A DNA stretch of 36,932 bases, taken from the NCBI RefSeq assembly GCF_008365375.1, contig NZ_QOKW01000041.1, positions 1 through 36,932 on the forward strand, in the 5' to 3' direction. The notes beneath the pieces are model-generated. The model did not search any database. It had not been told where the DNA came from and saw nothing but the letters and a program-made list of their open reading frames with translations. The DNA comes from Roseomonas genomospecies 6. GTDB taxonomy: Bacteria > Pseudomonadota > Alphaproteobacteria > Azospirillales > Azospirillaceae. This document shows positions 16,250 through 24,232 of this stretch, piece after piece; position 1 is the stretch's first letter, and each line of letters starts with the position of its first letter. Position numbers and translations under genes: made by a program.

Positions 16250-17044
16250 TTACGCCGTTGCACCGTCAATTACCCCTCGGGGCTCATCGCGCTGGGCCGC
16301 GGCCATGGCGGAGCGCCGGCGATAACTTTCCGTGTTCAGCTCCAGGATAATGGCGTGGTGCACCAGCCGGTCAATCGCGGCTACGGTCATCGCGGGATCG
16401 GGAAAGATCGCGTTCCAGGCGCTGAAGGGCTGGTTACAGGTCAAGATCAAGCTGCGCCGCTCGTAGCGTTCGGCAATCAACTCAAACAGCACCGCCGTTT
16501 CCGCCTGGTCCTTACGGACATAGCCGAGGTCATCGAGGATCAGGCAGTCGAAGCGGTCGAGCCGGCTGAGCAGGCCGGGCAAGGCCAGATCACGCCGCGC
16601 GGCCTGGAGCTTTTGCACGAGGTCGGTGGTGCGGGTGAACAGGACGCGCCGTCCGCCCTCGATGAGCACCGTGCCGATAGCGGACGCGATGTGCGTCTTG
16701 CCGACGCCGCTGGGGCCGAAGATCAGCACATTGGCGCCACGCTCGATCCAGCCGTCGCCATGCCCCAATGCCTCGACATGCGGTTTGCGGAGGGTGGGCA
16801 CGGCGGCGAAGTCGAAGGTGGTCAGCGTCTTGCCCTCCGGCAGGTCCGACTCGGCCATGTGGCGGGCGATGCGCCGCTCGGTGCGCTCGGCCAACTCGTG
16901 CTCGCACAGGGCGGCCAGAAAACGAGCGGCCCCCCAGCCTTCCCGATCCGCACGCTCGGCGAAGCCCGGCCATAAGCGGCTGATCGTCGGCAGGCGCAGA
17001 GACGAGAGCATCACCGGCAGCTTGGTGGCGTCGATGTCGGTCAT
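16250..17044 (-). CDS. istB: IstB, AAA+ helper of IS21 transposition
   Basis: The 264-aa product has an N-terminal helical region, then Walker A GPSGVGKTH, Walker B CLILDDLGY, and a sensor-1 type stretch LILTCNQPF. The C-terminal DRLVHHAIILELNTESYRRR is typical of IstB. It forms ATP-dependent oligomers on DNA and stimulates IstA. Its start overlaps the istA stop by 4 bp (ATGA), so the pair is translationally coupled. Full length. Confidence 0.93.
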   Translation of the reverse strand: MTDIDATKLPVMLSSLRLPTISRLWPGFAERADREGWGAARFLAALCEHELAERTERRIARHMAESDLPEGKTLTTFDFAAVPTLRKPHVEALGHGDGWIERGANVLIFGPSGVGKTHIASAIGTVLIEGGRRVLFTRTTDLVQKLQAARRDLALPGLLSRLDRFDCLILDDLGYVRKDQAETAVLFELIAERYERRSLILTCNQPFSAWNAIFPDPAMTVAAIDRLVHHAIILELNTESYRRRSAMAAAQRDEPRGVIDGATA

Positions 17045-18567
17045 GTCGGCTCCGGATCAGGGGTGGATGGCGCCGGCCGCAGGAGGCGGTCGTATCCCGC
17101 CAAGTCGGGCAGCGGCACGGCGATCAGCGGGATCGCCGCCGGCTGGGGTGGGGCCACGGCGGCCCGGGCGGTTTCAAGATCGGGCATTTCGCCGCGGTCG
17201 AGCACGGCATCGAGATGGTCGGCCAGAGCGGCCTCACAGGCGCCGGTGGCGGCCAGGTGCAGCAGGCCGACATAGACGCGACAGGCCTTGCGGTCGTCGA
17301 GGCCTTCGTCGAGGACCTCCCAGGCGCGGCGAAAGGCGGGGCGTGGAAAGAGCTCCTCGCGGAACACCGAACGGCGGAACGCCTGCGGCTTGCGCACCAG
17401 TGAAGCGGCCAGGTGGCGGTAATCGACGACGCGATCGCGCCGCTTGCCTTTGGGATGCTTGCGGGTGAGCGTCAGCACCTGGGTGGTGCCCAGCCAGCAG
17501 ACGAGCCGGTCATCGTAGATGTGCACCTTGAGCCGACATCCCACGAGCCGGGATGGCACGGTGTAGAGCACCTTGCGCACGGAAATGGAGCCGGTCCGGA
17601 CCACGGTGACGGTGGTAGTGGAGAAGTCGGTGGTGCGGTGCCGGGGCAGCGGCTTCAGTTCCGGCAGCTCGACCTCCAGGGCCTTGCGCCGGCGGGCATT
17701 CTTGCGGGCGACGGTGTCCTGCAGAAAGGCCTGGTAGGCGGCCAGATCGGGGAAATCCCGCGAGCCGCGCAGGTCGAGAGCCTCGCGCAGCGCCGTCTTG
17801 AGATGGCCATGGGCCGCTTCGACGCTGCCGTTCTCGTGAGCGACGCCGCAGTTGTTGCGGGTCGGGGCCATGGCGTAATGGCGGCAGAAGGCCGCGTAAC
17901 CGGCGGCCTCGTCGTCCTCGCTGGCGAGGTTGCGGTAGGCGGCGGACAGCCGGTCGGTGCGATGGGTGTGGGGTACGCCGCCGAGCTGCCAAAGCGCCTC
18001 CTGGAGCCCCTCGGTGAGCGCCGTGAAGCTCTCGCCCCCCTGGACGACCTTGACGAACTCCCAGCCGCTGTAGGCCAGCCAGAAATGATAGAGGAGGTGA
18101 TCGAAAGAAATGCCGTCGATGGTGACGCTGAGGCTGGCCGCCTCGGTGAAATCGGAGAGGGCCTGATGCCCCGGCGGGTGCTCCTGGCGGAAAATCAACT
18201 CCTGCTCCGGGCCTTCGGTCGCCCGCCACACAGCGACCCGTCGTTGCAGGGACCGCAGCAGGCGGTCCGGGTAGGCGCCGGGATGGCGCCGCTGGAGTTC
18301 CTCCAGCAGCGTCGTCGCCCGGATGTGCGGCACGGATCGCAGAACCGGCACCAACTCTTCCTCCCAGACGCCAAGGAAGGGGTCTTCCCGCGTGCGCCAT
18401 GTTCGTTCACACGACCGTTGGCTGGGCAGAACCGGGTCGGCGTCGATCCGCCGCGCGGTTCGCTCGCTGAACCCGGCCTTCGCCGCGGCCCCGACTTGGG
18501 TCTGACCGCGCCTGCGCTCGTCCATGTACCGCCTGACCTGCCGGTCGGTGATCCGTGCTCCCGTCAT
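17041..18567 (-). CDS. istA: IstA, IS21-family transposase
   Basis: The product is 508 aa from ATG 18567; the open frame could start 16 codons earlier at 18615. The N-terminus has an HTH (AAAKAGFSERTARRI). The catalytic core shows VTIDGISF (first Asp), THRTDRLSAAY (second Asp) and VAHENGSVEAAHGHLK (Glu). A Mu-transposase-type C-terminal domain follows. The start codon lies inside a 44-bp perfect palindrome, which may limit translation from outside transcripts. No damage is seen. Confidence 0.92.
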   Translation of the reverse strand: MTGARITDRQVRRYMDERRRGQTQVGAAAKAGFSERTARRIDADPVLPSQRSCERTWRTREDPFLGVWEEELVPVLRSVPHIRATTLLEELQRRHPGAYPDRLLRSLQRRVAVWRATEGPEQELIFRQEHPPGHQALSDFTEAASLSVTIDGISFDHLLYHFWLAYSGWEFVKVVQGGESFTALTEGLQEALWQLGGVPHTHRTDRLSAAYRNLASEDDEAAGYAAFCRHYAMAPTRNNCGVAHENGSVEAAHGHLKTALREALDLRGSRDFPDLAAYQAFLQDTVARKNARRRKALEVELPELKPLPRHRTTDFSTTTVTVVRTGSISVRKVLYTVPSRLVGCRLKVHIYDDRLVCWLGTTQVLTLTRKHPKGKRRDRVVDYRHLAASLVRKPQAFRRSVFREELFPRPAFRRAWEVLDEGLDDRKACRVYVGLLHLAATGACEAALADHLDAVLDRGEMPDLETARAAVAPPQPAAIPLIAVPLPDLAGYDRLLRPAPSTPDPEPT

Positions 18568-18605
18568 CAGCCTGTCCCTGCAATTGCAGGGACAGGCTGA
18601 TGACG
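18562..18605. repeat. 44-bp perfect palindrome over the istA start codon
   Basis: The sequence is self-complementary without loop or mismatch from 18562 to 18605, centred on CAATTG at 18581-18586. Its half-site reads CGTCATCAGCCTGTCCCTGC. The istA start (18567-18565) is within one arm. As RNA it would fold into a very stable stem that hides the start; as DNA it could extrude a cruciform or bind a dimeric protein at each half. Confidence 0.85.
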
Positions 18606-18747
18606 CAACCGTCAACCGGCCATTCCAATCGTCGTTAGGCGGTCAGTGTAATTGGTGCCGTGCAGGCATGCATTTCCCAGCAGCGAACCCGGACAACATA
18701 GTCGGGGCCCGACGAGGCAGCCCATCATCCCCAACCCGAGATCACCG

Positions 18748-20055
18748 ATGACCGATACCGTGCTGCAGGACGCCACCCTCACCGGGGCCTTCGTTCCCGC
18801 CCCCGATGCACAGCCCCCCAAGCCCCGCCACGTCGGCCACTTTTTCGCCATCGACGCCCGCGCATGGGTGCTGGCGTGCGCGCTCGGCCTCAACGCCGCC
18901 GTCGCCTATCTGGTCCTCGCGGCGTTTTCGCGGCGCGACAACCGCACCACGTGCGCCGGGGTCGAAGCGGTGAAAAAGTACGCCAGGGTCGGGTGGAGCC
19001 GCGCGGCGAAGGCCGTCGACCTTATCGAAACTGCCGGTCTGGTCAGCACGCCGGATCGACCGAAGCTGCTGCGCATGCTGACGCCGGCGCACACCATTCC
19101 CGAGTGCGAAGGCTATCCGCCCGAGCCGCTGACCGAGCATGAACGTCGCCTCTACGACTGGCTGGCGCCGGGAGGCTCATGGCTGCCGTCCCGGGCTTGC
19201 CCGGAGCTGGGCGGCTGTCGTCCGCGCACTCTCATCCGCGGGATCGTCGACAAGGGCTGGGCGCGCGCTCTCGGCGGGCACACCTACGCACCTGTCGTCT
19301 ACGATCCGGCTGCCGCCGCCCTGCCCGCGTGGATTTGGCTGCCCCGGTCCCTGGTCGTCGGTGCTGGAGGCGACACGCCGCCGATCGTCAAACTGCGCCA
19401 AGCTCAGAGCGTTGGTTTGTTGCGTTTGTTTGTTCAACTCTATGGCGTCCAGGACCTGGCCGAAGACGGTGGCCTGCCCTGGACTTTCGTACGCTGCCGC
19501 CATACGAAGGTCCGCGTCGGCGAACGCGGCCGGTACAACGTCGTCGCTTTCGGCAACCCGGAGCCCGAATTCAGACTCACTCATCCGCTGGTCCAGACCC
19601 ACGCAAACGCCCGCCCCGAAAATCCCACAGCCGGGCTCGCGGAATTCAAGGAGCAGTTGAACCGGCTGATCGACATGGGACTCGTCGAGGTCGTCGACCA
19701 TCTCGTCGAGAGCCTATCCGGCGAGGCCGAAATCCTGCACCCCTGCCCGCGCGCCAACGGCAACGTTCTGGAGCGCAAGGTGGCCCAGGCGGCTGATGCC
19801 GCCGCCCGCGCGCTGGTGCCCGCCCCGCGGATCGCCGCCGCCGTGCGCCCGCTCGGCGCCTCGTACACACTGGTGCCCGTCCCCTCGGCGCTGGAGCAGG
19901 TGGAATTGCTCGGCATTCTGCGGCTCCGCTACCGAGCGTGGACGCGACGGACCGCGGCCTGGAGCGCGAACACCAAGGAGCGCTGCCAGACCCACCTGCA
20001 GCAGTACGAGCGCATGCTCGCCATGGCGCGGCGCGGTCACCCGACGACCCCTTAA
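18748..20055 (+). CDS. Plasmid protein with winged-helix-like N-terminus, 435 aa
   Basis: The start ATG at 18748 gives MTDTVLQDATLTG. Residues about 55-115 look like a winged helix: FSRRDNRTTCAGVEAVKKYA then GWSRAAKAVDLIETAGLV, the style seen in replication or regulatory proteins that read DNA. A second block near the middle (VKLRQAQSVGLLRLFVQLY, DLAEDGGLPWTFV) recurs in uncharacterised plasmid and island proteins. The C-terminus is helical and basic. I do not recognise the family and assign no function. It lies just beyond the IS21 end, so its native upstream region may be lost. Confidence 0.7.
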   Translation: MTDTVLQDATLTGAFVPAPDAQPPKPRHVGHFFAIDARAWVLACALGLNAAVAYLVLAAFSRRDNRTTCAGVEAVKKYARVGWSRAAKAVDLIETAGLVSTPDRPKLLRMLTPAHTIPECEGYPPEPLTEHERRLYDWLAPGGSWLPSRACPELGGCRPRTLIRGIVDKGWARALGGHTYAPVVYDPAAAALPAWIWLPRSLVVGAGGDTPPIVKLRQAQSVGLLRLFVQLYGVQDLAEDGGLPWTFVRCRHTKVRVGERGRYNVVAFGNPEPEFRLTHPLVQTHANARPENPTAGLAEFKEQLNRLIDMGLVEVVDHLVESLSGEAEILHPCPRANGNVLERKVAQAADAAARALVPAPRIAAAVRPLGASYTLVPVPSALEQVELLGILRLRYRAWTRRTAAWSANTKERCQTHLQQYERMLAMARRGHPTTP

Positions 20056-20632
20056 CACACCGTGGCCACGCTCCGGTGAACCACCGCGGGAGACGTAAAG
20101 GAAGAATCAAGGAGGGTTCAAGGACGGTTCAAGGAGATGTCAACGACGCTATACCAATTCGGTGCTTCGCACCGCGCCGGGCGGCGCGTTTCGCCATCGC
20201 CTTGGGCCGCTGCCGCGGCTCCCTGCCCTTCCTCGCTGGCCGCGTTCGACGGTTCGCGGTCTCGCCATCGGCCCCACGGGCCCTGCCGGGCGCCGGGACG
20301 TTTGAGCGACGGATCGAACCTCCGAAGACGCCGACGGCCAGCACCGCCGGCGTTCCAGCTCCGCGCCGAATTGCCGACGCGATCACCGTCGCCTCGATGC
20401 CGCAAAGGCTTCCACAGACGAGCGCCGTCCGTATTGGAGTATGGACGCCTACCATCAAGGTACCAGGAGCGATCGTCAAAAGTGTGCAACACCGATCCAA
20501 AGGACAGACCGCAACCATGATCTCCGGTCAGCAGATTTTTTCTTCACCCAGCCCTTGCCTCACGCGCAAGCGAACGGATATCTCCCATCGCAGGGCTTTT
20601 GCCAAACCGAAGCAAGCATCGTGGGACGACCG
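20056..20632. other. 577-bp stretch without a supported gene
   Basis: Open frames on both strands are compositional and match nothing. Around 20106-20136 three short tandem units of the type TCAAGGA(G/C)GGT repeat with an 11-12 bp period. These could be a small protein-binding array upstream of the KfrA-like gene. Nothing else is seen. Confidence 0.4.
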
Positions 20633-21323
20633 ATGAGTGTCAAGGAGACACAGGTGATCGCGGCGGGCACCGCGCTGGAGGCGGCAGGCGAGCCGGTCAA
20701 CGGCACGGCGCTGCGTCGGGCGCTTGGCGGCCACGGCCGGCCGGAGGCCTTGCTGCGCGTGTGGCAGGCCCACAAGCTGGCGCAGGCGACCCGGCCCGCG
20801 GGCCCTCGGGCCGCTGATCGACGAGGCCCTCACGGCGGTGCGCCAGCCGCTCGAGCGGCTGGCCGAAGCCAGTTGGCGCGGTGCCACCGACGGCCTCGCC
20901 GCGCGGATCCGCGAGCTGGAGCGGCAGCTGCGGGACACGGAGGAGGAGATGAGCACGACGATCGACCGGAGCGAACGCGCGCTCGAGGAGGCCCACGCGC
21001 AGATCGATGTGCTGAACGCGGCGCTCGCGGCCGCCGAGGAGCAGCACCAGACCGAGCGGCGGGCGCTGCAGGACAAGGTCCGTGCGTTCGAAGAGCAGCT
21101 CGCGACCCGCGACGACGAACGGCGGACGGTCCGCGCCCTCGCTGACCTGCTGCCCTCGCTGCAGCAGGCCATCGCCGACCGGTCGCTGTCGCCCGACGGG
21201 AGCCGTGACACCGAGCCTACCCGACCGAGGCGCGCGCAAACAAACGAACAGACGGCGGTGCTGCCGCTGCTCGACGCCATGACCGCATCCGTCGGACCGC
21301 TGCCGAGCACCGCGCCCGCCTGA
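20633..21323 (+). pseudogene. kfrA: KfrA-like plasmid DNA-binding coiled-coil protein, frameshifted
   Basis: The first frame (from ATG 20633) encodes a KfrA_N-type domain: VKETQVIAAGTALEAAG, VNGTALRRALGG, EALLRVWQAHKLAQ. About 55 codons in, around 20800-20815, the continuation moves to the next frame: LIDEALTAVRQPLERLAEASW, then a long coiled coil (IRELERQLRDTEEEMSTTID through EQLATRDDERRTV). KfrA proteins bind DNA through the N-terminus, polymerise through the coil and help plasmid stability. The shift equals one extra base or two missing. It may be a real mutation, a sequencing error in a GC run, or recoding. The rest looks undamaged. Confidence 0.7.
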
Positions 21324-21505
21324 ACAAGGCCATCGCCGGTTGGGCCGATGTCGCTCGCGGGCGGCCCGGCCACCGAAGGGCTACATCGCCAACAGCGCCA
21401 TGCGTCATGCGCCCATCCCGCCGCGACACGGCGGCGCGCCTCAGACAAAAAGGCACACGATTGAGAGCGCAGCGGATACCCCCGGCGCCAGAAACGGAGA
21501 CCACA

Positions 21506-21799
21506 GTGAGACAGGCCTTGGCTCGATTTTTTGCCCGTCACCCGGGCATGGAGCGCAAACTCGCCGGGGTGCTCGGTCCCAACCGGCTGGCCGGCGCGGC
21601 AACCTGGAACGATCTGACCAAAGTGATCACCGCCAAGGATTTGGTTGATCAGCTCGTCCGGATTCCCTGCTCTTCGACGGAGCAGACCCTGCTCGCCGCC
21701 ATTTTGACGGAGCCTATCCCGCATCGCCCGGCTCGACCCACAGCAGAAAGGGATTCTGCACGCAATTCTAGTGTGACCGCCGGACCGACGACCGCTTGA
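21506..21799 (+). CDS. Small unrecognised protein, 97 aa
   Basis: A GTG at 21506, preceded by GGAGACCACA, opens a frame with an ordinary globular look: VRQALARFFARHPGMERKLA, then NDLTKVITAKDLVDQLVRI. I do not recognise it. The end (ERDSARNSSVTAGPTTA) is low-complexity and may be out of the original frame. It follows the KfrA-like gene on the same strand and could belong with plasmid maintenance. The frame is open further upstream, but that part does not look like protein. Confidence 0.4.
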   Translation: MRQALARFFARHPGMERKLAGVLGPNRLAGAATWNDLTKVITAKDLVDQLVRIPCSSTEQTLLAAILTEPIPHRPARPTAERDSARNSSVTAGPTTA

Positions 21800-22062
21800 A
21801 TCCGCCCTCCATCCTCACTCGGATTAAAAAATGCTTGCGGTGACTCGTCCAGTGAAGCACCGGCGATCGCAACGCCATCCACAAATTGTGCGTTGCACGG
21901 CCAAATGCGGCCGAGAGGGCATTGTTTCTGTATCGTGGTCATTCACTCATTGTTCATGGGGGACCGTCCATAACGCTAGCAAGAGCCCTTGCTTACGATG
22001 GCGACGTCGAAAATGCCTGATGCGTTGAAGTTTTGTCAGATGAGGACACCCGACAAAAATCC

Positions 22063-23255
22063 GGCTTTATGGCCCAAACGCCGCAAACGTGTTAGAAGTC
22101 CCCCTTTCGCGTGGGCGGGAGGGGTGGCCATGGCCTTTAACGCGGTTGAGTATATGAAGGGGATTCACACGCAGGAGGAGATGGTGCGGGGCTTCGCCGA
22201 CGAAGCGACCTGCCGCCGACTGCTCGAAGCGCTGGTCTGGCCGAACGGGCGGCGCTGCCCGAAGACGGATTGCGGCTCCTTCCGGTCAATCGCTCTGGCC
22301 GACCGGGCGATGGGTAAGACCAAGCGCCCCGGTCTCTATCAGTGCTGTCGGTGCGGCCACCAGTTCACCGCAACCAGCGGTACGCCGCTTCACGCTACGA
22401 AGTTGTCCATCAAGACGTGGATGACCGCTCTCTGGTTGACGCTCCAAGCCGACAAGGGCGTCTCCAGCGTCCGGCTCAGCGAGGCGCTGGGCATCAGTCA
22501 GAAGGCGACCTGGCGGGTAGAACACGCCCTGCGGTTGCTCATGGCCGACCACGAGACGAAGCTCGACGGCATCGTCGAGGCGGACGACGTCCGCATCGGC
22601 GGCAAGCCCCGCAAGGACCCGAGCAACCCCGACGCGCGGCGCGGGATGCAGGGGCACTCGACGAAGTGGCCAGCTCTAAGCGCCGTGCAGCGCCCAGAAG
22701 ACGAGTCGCCGGGAGTCGCCCGACTCACGCCGCTCGACGGACTGGGGGCGGCTGAAGTCACGGCCGCGTTGGCCGCGGCGGTCGAACCGAGCGCTCATCT
22801 GATGAGTGACACCCACGGTTCGCTCGGCAAGGCCGGCACGAGCTATGTGGCGCATGACACCGTCTCGCACTCCGACAAAGAGTTCGTCCGCGGCATCGTT
22901 CACTCGAATTCCGCCGAGGCGCTGAACGACCGCGTCCGGCGGACCGTCGCCGGCGTCTTCCACTTCATCAGTCAAGAACACGCGCAAGGCTACTTCGACG
23001 AAATCGCTTTTCGCTGGAGTCAGCGCGTCTATCGCGGCACGGCCAATCGGAAAACCCGCAAAGGCCGAGTCCGGGCGGTGAAGCAGTGGGACCGGATCCC
23101 GCCCGCCCAGCAGATGGTCACCCTGTTCGGCCGCGCCGTCGGTCGCCGCCTCCGCCGGACCGTGCGGGGCGGCATCGACGTCATCTCTCGCGCCTCGGTG
23201 GTCTATGTGCCAGAACAGGCACAACTTCCCGGAACGGCGTTTGGGTCATAAAGCC
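22063..23255 (+). mobile_element. IS1595-family insertion sequence, about 1.19 kb
   Basis: Terminal inverted repeats GGCTTTATGGCCCAAACGCCG (21 bases; one A/G difference at the other end) lie at 22063-22083 and 23235-23255. They bound one transposase gene. The adjacent octamers AAAAATCC and GCTTCTTT do not match, so the flanks have been rearranged or the element arrived by recombination. A truncated recombinase gene begins at its right edge. Confidence 0.82.
22130..23251 (+). CDS. IS1595-family transposase (ISXO2-like DDE)
   Basis: The 373-aa product starts at ATG 22130, preceded by GGGAGGGG. A zinc ribbon is visible (RCPKTDCG ... YQCCRCGHQF), then an HTH stretch (SEALGISQKATWRVEHAL). The ISXO2-like catalytic domain shows DGIVEADDVRIGGK, MSDTHGSLGK and HSNSAEALNDRVRRTVAGVF in order. 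It moves the element that encodes it. The stop codon lies within the right terminal repeat. The product looks complete. Confidence 0.88.
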   Translation: MAFNAVEYMKGIHTQEEMVRGFADEATCRRLLEALVWPNGRRCPKTDCGSFRSIALADRAMGKTKRPGLYQCCRCGHQFTATSGTPLHATKLSIKTWMTALWLTLQADKGVSSVRLSEALGISQKATWRVEHALRLLMADHETKLDGIVEADDVRIGGKPRKDPSNPDARRGMQGHSTKWPALSAVQRPEDESPGVARLTPLDGLGAAEVTAALAAAVEPSAHLMSDTHGSLGKAGTSYVAHDTVSHSDKEFVRGIVHSNSAEALNDRVRRTVAGVFHFISQEHAQGYFDEIAFRWSQRVYRGTANRKTRKGRVRAVKQWDRIPPAQQMVTLFGRAVGRRLRRTVRGGIDVISRASVVYVPEQAQLPGTAFGS

Positions 23256-23577
23256 GCTTCTTTCAAGCCGTGGAACGGCGTTCGACAACAAGCTTGTTTA
23301 TCTGCTGCGCAAGCGCTGGGGGATCCCGACCGTGAAGATCAACGGGGTCGAGGCGAATCCGGCCCGCTGGCCGGATGGCAGCTACTCGATCCAGGGAGCG
23401 GCGAGCGCCCTCGGCGTCACCGGCCAGACGATTTTCAAATGGCTGAAGCGTGGCCGGCTGTCCGGGCGTCAGCTCACCAAGGGGCAGCCTTGGCAAGTCA
23501 CGCTCGACGACGAGCGCATTCCCGAGCTGCGCGCGCTGGTCCGACACACCAACCCGTCAAGGAGGAAGGCATCATGA
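23256..23577 (+). pseudogene. Serine recombinase, C-terminal fragment
   Basis: The frame past the IS1595 end reads NKLVYLLRKRWGIPTVKING, ARWPDGSYSIQGAASALGVT, FKWLKRGRLSGRQLTKGQPW, and ends NPSRRKAS. This is the C-terminal DNA-reading part of large serine recombinases of the resolvase/invertase superfamily. It includes an HTH that resembles Tn-associated recombinases. The catalytic N-terminus is not found on the other side of the IS, so most of the gene is gone. Its 3' end runs into the broken end of an IS21 element. Confidence 0.65.
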
Positions 23578-24222
23578 AACGGTTGGGTCGCCGATGAGCC
23601 GATGCCAGTTGGCCACGGGAACTTGGGTGGCCAGCATGGTTGCGGCCCGGTCGTGGCGGTCGTCGATCACCTCCATCAGGTCCAGGCGCTGAGCCGCGGT
23701 CAGCTCGGTCATCGCCCAGTCATCCAGGATCAGCAGGTCGAGCCGGGCGATCCGTCGCAGCAGCCGGGCGAGTGAACCGTCCAGGCGGGCGGTGGCCAGA
23801 TCGTCCAGCAGGCGGGTCAGCCGGGTGTAGAGTACGCTGTGGCCTTCCCGCGCCGCCTGGTTGCCAAGTGCACAGGCCAGCCAGGTCTTGCCGATCCCGG
23901 TCGGGCCGGTGATCAGAACCGGCCGGTTCTCCTTCACCCATCGCCCGGTGGCCAGTTCCCGCACAACACCGCGATCGAGCCCACGCGGGGTGCGCAGGTC
24001 GAGGTCCTCCAGGCAGGCAGTCTGGCGCAGTCTGGCGCGTTTCAGCCGGCTGGCGAGCGCGGTGTTGGCCCGCTCCGCCGCCTCGCGTTCGATCAAGGTG
24101 CCCAACTGCTCGTCGAAAGCCAGTTGGCCGCGGTCGGGCAGACGCTCCAACGCCTCCAGCCCCTTGGCCATGCCGTACAGACGCAACTGGCGCAACCGCT
24201 CGTGGTTGACGTGCTTCATCAT
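23572..24222 (-). pseudogene. istB: IstB of IS21 copy 3, C-terminally truncated
   Basis: The start is the ATG pair at 24222/24219 after CGGAGACAC. The product has the IstB N-terminus (RLRQLRLYGMAKGLEALE), Walker A GPTGIGKTW and Walker B LLILDDWAM. It stops after NWHRLIGDPTVS. Normal IstB proteins continue with about 25-30 residues of DRLVHNA-type sequence, which are missing. The gene therefore ends at the junction with the recombinase fragment. The ATPase core is present, so partial activity cannot be excluded. Confidence 0.75.
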
Positions 24223-24232
24223 CGTGTCTCCG

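Larger units (their letters stand above)
16233..18668 (-). mobile_element. IS21-family insertion sequence, copy 2 (appears intact)
   Basis: Coupled istA and istB fill the element. The two ends can be aligned as an imperfect inverted repeat with shared TGC, CGGC and CAATTAC blocks, at about 16233-16254 and 18648-18668. Boundaries are good to a few bases only, and no convincing target duplication is seen. Neither gene is interrupted, so this is the most likely active copy of the three IS21 relatives here. Confidence 0.75.

Noticed and set aside
17413..18600. Plus-strand frame of 395 aa opposite istA
   Set aside because: Shadow of the IS21 transposase; composition is typical of antisense frames and there is no family match.
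22030..22059. TTTTGTC ... GACAAAA inverted repeat left of IS1595
   Set aside because: Seven-base arms could be a transposon end or a weak hairpin, but nothing else supports either.
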